This document shows positions 26,631 through 34,321 of a DNA stretch of 64,000 nt, piece by piece (position 1 is the first letter of the stretch; each line of letters begins with the position of its first letter). The position numbers and the translations under genes are program-made. The notes below the pieces were generated by a model. The model had not been told where the DNA came from, did no database searches, and saw only the letters and a program-made list of their open reading frames with translations. The DNA comes from UBA11865 sp041570195. Its GTDB lineage: Bacteria > Chloroflexota > Anaerolineae > Promineifilales > Promineifilaceae. The stretch lies in NCBI GenBank assembly GCA_041570195.1, contig JBFFWQ010000008.1, positions 1 to 64,000 of the forward strand, read 5' to 3'.

Positions 26631-27788
26631 CTAACGCGCAAGCAGCTGAAGCCTCTTCGGTTCAAGTCTAATATGAATTCGGGTGGAGATTTCGGGTAGT
26701 ATTACGGTTGAATCGAAGTTGAGTCTGAGGCTGGCCGGTTCTAAGCCAGAGGTGATCGACAACGTCGCGACCTGATGTCGGCCGCGAAAAGATATGTCAG
26801 TCAGGTAGCCTTCGACGACGTTTCGGCCCTGGTCGTCTTCCGGGACAAGCGTCGCGGCCCCCGGACGGATCAGAAGCGTCGCCTGTCGACTCTCGTGCTC
26901 AGGGAGAACTTCGACCATTAGATTGCCAACTATGCTTCGTACAATCGGAGGATCCCGGTTGATGATTTCCGCTTCCAGTAAGTTTTCCATCCCCAAAAAC
27001 CGGGCGACGAAAGGCGTCATTGGCCGGCGATATAACTCGACCGGCGTTCCTTCCTGTTCAATCTTGCCCTCATTCATTACCAGCACGCGGTCTGCGACGG
27101 CAAACGCTTCCTCCTGGTCATGAGTGACATAGATCGAGGTCATCGCCGTTCTTGGTGAGTCTGCCAGTGCATCTGAATTCGAGCCGACGATCCCTGCCTC
27201 GGTCGCTTTTCGGCCGATCACTTCCGAAGCCGATGGATCGCTGGCCTGCTTCAGAATCAGGCGCAGTTCGCCCATAAGTCGCTCTCGCAGAGCCCTGTCC
27301 AGCGAGCCCAGCGGCTCGTCCAGTAGCAGCAATCTGGGAAACGGTGCCAGTGACCTGGCCAGGGCAACCCTCTGTTGCTCACCGCCCGATAATTCATGAA
27401 CTGACCTTTCCCCAAAATCCGATAGGCCAACCATCCCTAACACTTGCCGGACACGGCGTTCTTGCAGTGACTGATCCCAGCCTGACATGCGCAGGCCAAA
27501 GGCCACATTCTGGTTGACATTCTTGTGAGGAAAAAGGGCGTAATCCTGAAAGACCATTCCGAAGCCACGTCTGTGAATGGGAATCTGTCCAAGATCACTG
27601 CCCTCTAGCGATAGAGTTCCCCGTTCGGCCGTTTCCAATCCGGCGATAATGCGCAATAACGTCGTCTTTCCGCAGCCACTCGGGCCGAGCAAGACAACGA
27701 TTTCGCCCTTTGCTATTGACGTCGTGATGCCGCGCAAGACCGGCTGGCCTTCGAAGGCTTTGTGTACGTCTTTAACCTCAAGCAACAT
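26631..27788 (-). CDS. ABC importer ATPase (thiamine/iron/spermidine-type)
   Basis: The 385-aa ATPase has Walker A GPSGCGKTT, Q-loop MVFQDYALFPHKNV, signature LSGGEQQRVALARSL, Walker B LLLLDEPLGSLD, switch His in YVTHDQEEAF, and a C-terminal TOBE-like domain (about 280-385). Between the D-loop helix and the switch strand it carries about 35 extra residues (around 190-225, including SASEVIGRKATEAGIVGS), where relatives have only a few. It is 14 bases from the permease stop and both form one operon. ATG 27788 is used; TTG 27794 is an alternative. Confidence 0.88.
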   Translation of the reverse strand: MLLEVKDVHKAFEGQPVLRGITTSIAKGEIVVLLGPSGCGKTTLLRIIAGLETAERGTLSLEGSDLGQIPIHRRGFGMVFQDYALFPHKNVNQNVAFGLRMSGWDQSLQERRVRQVLGMVGLSDFGERSVHELSGGEQQRVALARSLAPFPRLLLLDEPLGSLDRALRERLMGELRLILKQASDPSASEVIGRKATEAGIVGSNSDALADSPRTAMTSIYVTHDQEEAFAVADRVLVMNEGKIEQEGTPVELYRRPMTPFVARFLGMENLLEAEIINRDPPIVRSIVGNLMVEVLPEHESRQATLLIRPGAATLVPEDDQGRNVVEGYLTDISFRGRHQVATLSITSGLEPASLRLNFDSTVILPEISTRIHIRLEPKRLQLLAR

Positions 27789-27802
27789 CGGCAAACCCGG
27801 GA

Positions 27803-29479
27803 CTAGAACTCGCCAATATCAGCATAGCGGAACCGTTCGATGGCAACAAAACCGACGACGCACACAGCCATCAGGATGCTGCTCATGGCAAGCGCCTGGC
27901 CGAAATTCAGGGCGCCTGGCTGGCTCAAATAGCGCTGAATTGCTATCGGCAATGTGAGAAAACCGCTATTCGGACGAACTATGAAACTGGTAGCGCCGAA
28001 CTCCCCCATACTGACCATGAAAGCAAAAACCGCGCCGACCAATAGAGCCCGGCTAACGATAGGCAGGTCGATCTCTCGCCATGAATGAAGCGGTGAGGCG
28101 CCCATGACGGCCGCCGCCTCTCTTAGCGATGGTTTGATACCCTGTATGACCGGCAGGATACTGCGCACCACAAAGGGCAGCGCCACCAACGTATGGGCCA
28201 CCAGCACAATGATCGCCGAGGTACGCAAGCGCCCCATGGACAGGACATAGGCAAATCCGAGAGTGACAGCCGACGCACCAAGCGGCAACATAAACACCGG
28301 ATCCAGCCACGTCCGCCATCGCGATCGGCGACTGATCATGGCCGCGCTCAAGATTCCCAGAAAGGCGGCCAGAAACATGGTCAGGACGGCATATCCAATC
28401 GAGTTGCGGACAGCCACCAACGGTGACACAAAGGTAATGCTGCCCTGCCGTAGGGCGGGCAGCGCCTGATAGTAGGCCAGTGTGAACGCGCCATTTCGAT
28501 CCACCAGCGAGCGCCATACCAATGCCAGCAGGGGGCTCAACATGAAGACGCTTAGGCCGCTCACGAGCAGTCCAACAACGATCTTCTCCCCAATTTCGCG
28601 CGGGCGTCGCATTGTCGTCTTCCGGGGTCGAAAGTCGAGAGGCACCGACAATCGCCGTTGCCAGTGAGCATACAGCAACATCAGCAGGAAAGTGAATATG
28701 ATCTGCAACAGGGCCAGGACGGCTGCCACCTCCGGGTTCAGGAAAGTCACGAATTGCCGATAGATCTCGGTTTCAATGGTGCTGAAGGACGGTCCACCCA
28801 GAATGAGTATCACTCCGAAGCTAGTGAAGGTAAACAGGAAGATGATCACCGAGGCTCCAATGAGAGGCGGCCGAAGTAGAGGCAACGTCACTTCCCAGAA
28901 GGCGCGCGGCGGAGACGCGCCTAGCACCTTGGCCGTCTCGGTTAGCCGCGGATTCAGATTGGCCCAGAAGCCACCTATAAGCCGAATCACCACTGCCATG
29001 TTGTAATAAACGTGCGCCAGCAATATGATCGCCAGGGTTTGCTCAAGTCTCAAGGGCGCCTGCTGCAAATCAAACACGTCGATCAGGAAATCGTTCAGCG
29101 GCCCTTGTGGTCCGAGCAGTGCTCTGAAGGAGGCGGCAACCACAATGGTAGGCATTACAAAAGGCACCGTTACCAACGCCCGCAACATTGACTTTCCAGG
29201 AAAATCATAGCGGGCAAAAATGTAGGCCGCTGGTAGGCCCAGGACCAGCGTCAGTACCGTAGACAGCGCCGCCTGCCAGAACGTGAACCAGACCACATTA
29301 AGAATGTATGCCTGCTCCAGGGCTTGCCTCGCGGACGAGATTGATAGGCTCTGGGCGAACAGACGAACGAGAGGGTAGAAGAAGAATACAGCCAGAAAAA
29401 GCAGCGGAACGATGAACAAAACAAGGCTTAATCGAGCCAGGCGACGGCCGGAAGTATGCGACGATACACTTGTTCCCAC
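27803..29479 (-). CDS. Fused ABC importer permease (ThiP/FbpB-like)
   Basis: The 558-aa protein holds two BPD permease halves of about six helices each. Each half has the EAA loop: TETAKVLGASPPRAFWEVTLP in the first and REAAAVMGASPLHSWREIDLP in the second. Fused permeases of this kind serve ferric iron (FbpB), thiamine (ThiP) or phosphonate uptake. GEFGATSFIVRP near the end is typical of the thiamine/iron group. The start is GTG 29479. No periplasmic-type binding protein gene is adjacent, so the substrate cannot be assigned and the receptor must be encoded elsewhere. Confidence 0.86.
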   Translation of the reverse strand: MGTSVSSHTSGRRLARLSLVLFIVPLLFLAVFFFYPLVRLFAQSLSISSARQALEQAYILNVVWFTFWQAALSTVLTLVLGLPAAYIFARYDFPGKSMLRALVTVPFVMPTIVVAASFRALLGPQGPLNDFLIDVFDLQQAPLRLEQTLAIILLAHVYYNMAVVIRLIGGFWANLNPRLTETAKVLGASPPRAFWEVTLPLLRPPLIGASVIIFLFTFTSFGVILILGGPSFSTIETEIYRQFVTFLNPEVAAVLALLQIIFTFLLMLLYAHWQRRLSVPLDFRPRKTTMRRPREIGEKIVVGLLVSGLSVFMLSPLLALVWRSLVDRNGAFTLAYYQALPALRQGSITFVSPLVAVRNSIGYAVLTMFLAAFLGILSAAMISRRSRWRTWLDPVFMLPLGASAVTLGFAYVLSMGRLRTSAIIVLVAHTLVALPFVVRSILPVIQGIKPSLREAAAVMGASPLHSWREIDLPIVSRALLVGAVFAFMVSMGEFGATSFIVRPNSGFLTLPIAIQRYLSQPGALNFGQALAMSSILMAVCVVGFVAIERFRYADIGEF

Positions 29480-29550
29480 AGAGATTCACCACCCACAAGG
29501 GGCGATTCTAGGGCTGCCGCGACCGCTGGCCGCCCCGACGCGCCTCCAAG

Positions 29551-30363
29551 TCAGCGCACTACCAAGACCGGACATGGCGCGCGCTCGACGACGTGAGGCG
29601 TTACCTGGTCGACAAAGAGGCGGCGTACTGGTCCAGTCGTACCGGCTGCACCGATGACCAACATATCATAGTCACCCTGACGGGCAACACGCATTATTTC
29701 ATCCGATGCAACGCCCTGAGCTACCTCAATATCCGCCTGCACGCCTTGATCAGCCAGATACCGGGCGCTCCAGCGCAAATAACGTGCGATGGGCGTGTCC
29801 GTTTTCAGCAGTTCAGGCAAAGTCTCTTCGATCTCGTCAAGCCCCGTGTACATGGTGGGTACTGGATTGGTAACGAACAGAATTGTTACGGTCGCTTGAG
29901 CCAACCGGGCCAGGCGGGTGCCTACCTCGACGACCTTGCGGTTCATTTTCTGTCCGCCAATGGCAACCAGGACCTTCTTCAACGCGCCCGTACGCTCACC
30001 GCGTACAACAAGGACTGTTGCGTTAGCCTTGTCCGCCACTTTGTCGGTTACGGTCCCAAGCAATGCTTCAAGCATGCCGGCGGCGTCTTGCGATCCCACG
30101 ACGATTGTTGCGTAATCGCCCTCTCGAGCTTCGTTCAAGATCTCCGCCTTGGGAGTGCCCAGCCGAATCTTGGTTTCAACCCGGCTTCCGTTTAACAATT
30201 GGCTGGCCTTCTCCAATTCTGAATCGGCGTTCGCGCGCCGTGTCTCATCACCCACCACAGTCATTAATGTGATAGGTGAATTCTGCAATCCGGCAATCAG
30301 CCCGCCAAAACTTAACGTATTACCTGCGTAAGGCAATTGGCGAATGCAAATTAACGTCTTCAT
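29551..30363 (-). CDS. Tandem universal stress protein (UspA-type)
   Basis: The 270-aa protein contains two Usp domains. Each ends with an ATP-binding-like stretch: VVGSQDAAGMLEALLGTVTD in the first and VIGAAGTTGPVRRLFVDQVT in the second, followed by the terminal strand (TVLVV, PVLVV). ATG 30363 has GGAG 7 bases upstream; an upstream start at 30456 would run into the TSUP gene. It lies 40 bases after a TSUP transporter on the same strand, and Usp domains are often found next to anion transporters, so it may modulate that transporter. Confidence 0.88.
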   Translation of the reverse strand: MKTLICIRQLPYAGNTLSFGGLIAGLQNSPITLMTVVGDETRRANADSELEKASQLLNGSRVETKIRLGTPKAEILNEAREGDYATIVVGSQDAAGMLEALLGTVTDKVADKANATVLVVRGERTGALKKVLVAIGGQKMNRKVVEVGTRLARLAQATVTILFVTNPVPTMYTGLDEIEETLPELLKTDTPIARYLRWSARYLADQGVQADIEVAQGVASDEIMRVARQGDYDMLVIGAAGTTGPVRRLFVDQVTPHVVERAPCPVLVVR

Positions 30364-30403
30364 TCCTGCAACTCCAGTAAAATCGATCGGATAATTGCCA
30401 TTG

Positions 30404-31309
30404 CTATAGCCCTTCGCCTCCTCCAAGCAGGCGGATAAGGACCAGGATCGCGCCAATCAACGGCAATACCGAGAACAGCAATCGTATGCGCGGTCCGGCG
30501 AAATAGCGTGTAGAGACTGCTCCAATTTGGGCGCCAATGGCTGCGCCCGTTTGCATGACCAGGGCAATGAAGATATCGACATTCCCCTTTAGGGCATGGG
30601 TTATCGTACCGTAACCTGACGAGAATACGATCTCGAACAAATCGGTGCCAACCGCAACGTGCGTTGGAACGCCGATGATGTAGACCAGCATCGGCATACG
30701 AATGAAGCCACCGCCGACGCCCAGGAAGCCGGCCAGAATACCGCTGATCAAACCAACGCCAAGGACAACCCATAGCGATACAGAAGCAATGCCTGAGCCA
30801 GGAAATGAGACCATTGGCCGTAGACGAATGCTATGCATTCGCCTGGTAATGCTCTGAAAGGAGACGACGTCCTTCACATTGAGGCTATCGGCCCGAATCA
30901 TTCGCATTGCCCGGATGCTTTCCCAGGCCGTAAAGAAGCTTATTATCAGCAATATGACGATGTATGCGATGCCCACCACCAGATCGACCTGGCCCATTTC
31001 TTCCAGCAGTTCAATTAACTGAGCCCCGATTTCGACGCCGATAACTGTGCCAACTATCATCACCGCGCCTAGCCGGATATCGACGTGGCCCAGGGTTCTG
31101 TGCCGGCTAGAGGCGACGATCGACTTTCCAGTCATATGGGCCAGATCGGTGCCAACAACCATATTGACTGGCATGCCGGTCCAGAACAACATCGGACCGG
31201 CTAAGAATCCACCGCCTACACCAAAGAATCCACCCAGGATGCCAACCAGGAAGCCAACGCCGATCAAGAATAGCGGGTTGATCACCACTCCGGAAATTGG
31301 AAATTCCAT
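30404..31309 (-). CDS. TauE/SafE (TSUP) family sulfite/sulfonate transporter
   Basis: The 301-aa membrane protein has two related halves. Each begins with a Gly-rich signature: GILGGFFGVGGGFLAGPML and GILAGFLGVGGGFIRMPML, followed by VGTDL. About eight helices are present and a central cytoplasmic stretch (about 125-165) is longer than usual. TSUP proteins export sulfite, sulfoacetate or related organosulfur anions. It is directly preceded by an 81-aa membrane protein and followed by the Usp gene, so the three probably form one unit. Confidence 0.9.
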   Translation of the reverse strand: MEFPISGVVINPLFLIGVGFLVGILGGFFGVGGGFLAGPMLFWTGMPVNMVVGTDLAHMTGKSIVASSRHRTLGHVDIRLGAVMIVGTVIGVEIGAQLIELLEEMGQVDLVVGIAYIVILLIISFFTAWESIRAMRMIRADSLNVKDVVSFQSITRRMHSIRLRPMVSFPGSGIASVSLWVVLGVGLISGILAGFLGVGGGFIRMPMLVYIIGVPTHVAVGTDLFEIVFSSGYGTITHALKGNVDIFIALVMQTGAAIGAQIGAVSTRYFAGPRIRLLFSVLPLIGAILVLIRLLGGGEGL

Positions 31310-31311
31310 GG

Positions 31312-31557
31312 CTACTCGAGTCTCTCCAAACCCAGTCGCTCGACAAGAAACGTAGTCACCTTCTCAAAAAGCACGCCCTGCACCACAATCAGGATCAGAG
31401 CAACCACGGCGTAAACTCCCAGATTGTTCTCGTACAAATAGGTCAGCCACTCCCCTAACGACTGAAGCACGAGCAGGAAGTAGGCAACCACAAGGACGCC
31501 ATATACGACAACTTCAATGACAAAGTTCCGTATCAGCTTCCTGCTATTTACTTCCAT
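31312..31557 (-). CDS. Small two-helix membrane protein, 81 aa
   Basis: ATG 31557 gives an 81-aa protein with two membrane helices (about 12-33 and 46-66) joined by an acidic/aromatic loop (LYENNLGVY) and ending in a short charged helix (TTFLVERLGLERLE). It ends two bases before the TSUP gene start, so it is probably co-translated with it. I do not recognise a named family. It may be a helper subunit of the transporter. Confidence 0.7.
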   Translation of the reverse strand: MEVNSRKLIRNFVIEVVVYGVLVVAYFLLVLQSLGEWLTYLYENNLGVYAVVALILIVVQGVLFEKVTTFLVERLGLERLE

Positions 31558-31660
31558 AGTTTGAGTCCCCGTACGAAACTTTAGCTCTTGATAAACAGCC
31601 CCGGTAGGCAAGCGTTACTCGGGCCAAAGAAGCTGCGATATTCTATTGCCGACACGGCAA

Positions 31661-32232
31661 CTAAGTCAACCGAGCCAAAGTCTGCTCAAATATCTCAAAC
31701 AGCTGCACCTCCAGCATCGTGAAGCGCTGGCACAGCGCACATTCCGAGCGATTTGGCCTGATTGGATACCATATCGAAGGCATCAGAGAATCATCCGTCC
31801 GACGTCTCCTTTTCCATGGCATCGGGATCTAGTCCGGCTTCAACCGCCGCGGCTCGCAGAACTGATCAGGCATACAAGTCCTGGCCCTCTCCTTAAAACT
31901 TGCAGAAAAAGATAGTGCGGAACTGATCGTGCCGCCCGTGCATTCTGGCGAACTCGGTCGCTTCCAGGGCACGCCGCGAACTAGAAATGCGCTCTGGAAC
32001 CACTATGGGTAGGCCGGCCGCTTCAGCCGTCTCACGCAGGCGATCGCTCATGCCGCTGAAGCAACCTCTCAATGCGGCCGGCATGTCTCAGTCCCTATGG
32101 CGGTATCTCCGCATGCCGATCAAACGGGCGCCAGGTTACTTCGACCGCGTACTCTGCCTTCAAGCGTTCGACCCGAACCTGGTCAGAATAGCACCACGGT
32201 CAAAGGAAGTCAGAGACACGACCGCAGTTAGC
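31661..32232 (-). pseudogene. Decayed FrnE/DsbA-family oxidoreductase gene
   Basis: Reading the - strand in three frames recovers an almost complete FrnE-like thioredoxin-fold protein. N-terminal part, 32220 down: VSDFL-stop-PWCYSDQV then VERLKAEYAVEVTWRPF, ending at TAG 32097-32095. Middle part in another frame (32084-31893): RLRETAEAAGLPIVVPERI, SSRRALEATEFARMHGRHDQ, then TAA. The same frame then gives SVLRAAAVEAGLDPDAM. The C-terminal part in a third frame gives VQLFEIFEQTLARLT and the normal stop at 31663-31661. The first Cys of the CPWC active site is replaced by TGA (32202-32200). At least four stops and two frameshifts show this is a dead gene. Confidence 0.8.
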
Positions 32233-32258
32233 GTCAGGCTTAGGTGCTCCGCCTTCTA

Positions 32259-34262
32259 TCAATCGCTTGGCACGAAGAAAGCATCCTCAGACGTAAGATC
32301 AACGTCGTCATCACTTTCGCGCCGGAACTGGCTCATGTACAGGTCATAGTAGAATCCTTGAGTCCGCAGTAACTCATCATGCGTGCCACGTTCCACTATT
32401 TCACCTTCATTCAAGACCAATAGCTGGTCAGCAGTACGAATGGTGCTCAAGCGGTGAGCGATGACGAAACTTGTCCTGCCACTGAGTAATTCCTGGAACG
32501 CATTCTGTATCTGACGTTCGGTACGGGTGTCAACGCTGCTGGTCGCTTCGTCCAGGATCAAAATGCGCGGATCGGACAGGGCAACACGGGCAATGGCTAA
32601 CAACTGGCGCTGGCCCTGGCTCAATCCTGCGCCTCGCTCGCCAAGGACCGTCTCGTATCCATGCTCGAGATTGCCGATGAACTGATCAGCCCTGGCCAGA
32701 CGCGCCGCGGCAAACACCTCTTCATCACTGGCTTCCGGTCGACTGTACCGGATGTTGTTCATTACTGTGTCGCTGAACAGGAATGTGTCCTGAAGGACCA
32801 TGCCGATCTGCGATCTCAGCGAACGTCGGGTCACATCCCGAACATCGCGGCCATCGATGATGACTTTGCCGTCGACCACGTCCCAGAAGCGGGGTATCAG
32901 ATTGATGATCGTCGTTTTACCCGCCCCAGTCGGTCCGACGATGGCGATAGTTTCTCCAGGTCTAGCCTCGATTTCGATACCCTTAAGGACTGTCTCTCCC
33001 TCGTTGTATTCGGCCCACACTGATTCGAAGCGCACGTGTCCTTCTACTTCGGGTAGCTCAATCGCGTCTGGCTTGTCGGTCAGGTCCGGTGCTGTATCGA
33101 GTAAGTCGAAAATGCGTTCGGCGCCAGCTATGGCATTCTGAATATTGGTCCAAAGCACTGAAATCTGCTGAACCGGCCGATTAAACTGTTGGGTGTAACC
33201 GATGAATGTTATGATCAACCCGATCGAGACAGTCGTGGCGAATAGATCGCCTTCCGCGAGAATGGCCAGCCCGCCCACAACAGCCACCACGGCCAGGCTA
33301 ACATAGCTCAGTGCCTCGAGCGTCGGCGCCAGTGCACTGGAATACGCCTGGGCCTGAACATTAGCATCCCGGTTGGCTGCGTTGGTGATTCGGAATTGCT
33401 CGATGTTCTCATCTTCGCGGCTGAAAGCCTGCACCTCGCGCACGGCCGAGATGTTCTCTTGCAGGTCGGCATTTACAGAGCCGAGTTCGGCCCTAGCCCT
33501 CCGGAACGCCTTTCGCGCCTGCGATGAGAACCATCGTGTAGCGATGATCATTAATGGCAGAGTCACCAGGCTAATGAAGGCATAAGGGGCGCTCATCCTG
33601 AACATCACGATAATGATCCAGCCAATCAGCAAGACACCTTGCAGGACGCTGACCAAGCCGAAACCAATTATCTGTTGCAGTGAATCAATATCGTTTGTCA
33701 GCCGGCTCATAACGTCACCGGCTTCGTGCCTGGTGAAGTAACCTAGCGACAATTGATGAACGTGATCGAAGATTGCGCTGCGCAGATCTCTGAGTACGTG
33801 AAAGCCGGCCCAGCTCATGAGATAGAACTGGAGACCCGACAGCAGCGCGCTGCCGACGTACAAGCCCACGATCAGAAGCACCAACCCGCCCAAGCCGGCA
33901 ATGGTCTCTTCCGCCGATGCAAACGGATCCGTGGTCGTATACCAGCAGTTGCCAAATGCCTGCTGTGACTCCCGCGGCGTTGCCGTTGGCAGACTTTCCT
34001 GAGGAATCGTTGCTTCCAGATTCAAACCGTCTGTAGCATCCGTATCGCGCGCAGCGTAGGGTCCGAGAAAACAGTCCACGGTCTGGCCGGTTAGATCAGG
34101 GATTAGCACCTGCATGTACGTGCCGCCGACGACGCCCACAGCTACGATCAACAGGGCCAGCTTGTACTTGCCGAAGTAGCCCCAAAGACGCTTCAGGGTA
34201 CCGCTGACACTCTGGGCCTTTTTCGTTTCAGTTCCAAAGAGCTGTGCTTGGCGATCAAACAT
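32259..34262 (-). CDS. Heterodimeric ABC multidrug exporter, subunit with intact Walker B Glu
   Basis: The 667-aa half-exporter has a six-helix membrane domain (about 30-350) and a nucleotide-binding domain with Walker A GPTGAGKTT, signature LSQGQRQLLAIARVALSD, Walker B ILILDEATSSVD with catalytic Glu, and HRLST. The signature is LSQGQ rather than LSGGQ, which is what the partner of a degenerate subunit usually has. The first outside loop (about 55-125) holds about 70 extra residues with two Cys (DCFLG and NCWY). It pairs with the subunit encoded upstream (34322-36220) and lies under the same MarR gene. Confidence 0.92.
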   Translation of the reverse strand: MFDRQAQLFGTETKKAQSVSGTLKRLWGYFGKYKLALLIVAVGVVGGTYMQVLIPDLTGQTVDCFLGPYAARDTDATDGLNLEATIPQESLPTATPRESQQAFGNCWYTTTDPFASAEETIAGLGGLVLLIVGLYVGSALLSGLQFYLMSWAGFHVLRDLRSAIFDHVHQLSLGYFTRHEAGDVMSRLTNDIDSLQQIIGFGLVSVLQGVLLIGWIIIVMFRMSAPYAFISLVTLPLMIIATRWFSSQARKAFRRARAELGSVNADLQENISAVREVQAFSREDENIEQFRITNAANRDANVQAQAYSSALAPTLEALSYVSLAVVAVVGGLAILAEGDLFATTVSIGLIITFIGYTQQFNRPVQQISVLWTNIQNAIAGAERIFDLLDTAPDLTDKPDAIELPEVEGHVRFESVWAEYNEGETVLKGIEIEARPGETIAIVGPTGAGKTTIINLIPRFWDVVDGKVIIDGRDVRDVTRRSLRSQIGMVLQDTFLFSDTVMNNIRYSRPEASDEEVFAAARLARADQFIGNLEHGYETVLGERGAGLSQGQRQLLAIARVALSDPRILILDEATSSVDTRTERQIQNAFQELLSGRTSFVIAHRLSTIRTADQLLVLNEGEIVERGTHDELLRTQGFYYDLYMSQFRRESDDDVDLTSEDAFFVPSD

Positions 34263-34321
34263 TGGATTCTCCGCGTAATTCTGGCCAGTCCGATAGCGTC
34301 CTCAACATCATCGCATTGAGA

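Noticed and set aside
32200..32202. TGA at the first CxxC Cys of the FrnE-like sequence as a selenocysteine codon
   Set aside because: The same gene has further stops (TAG, TAA) and at least two frameshifts, so it is decayed; no SECIS-like hairpin was evident right after it.
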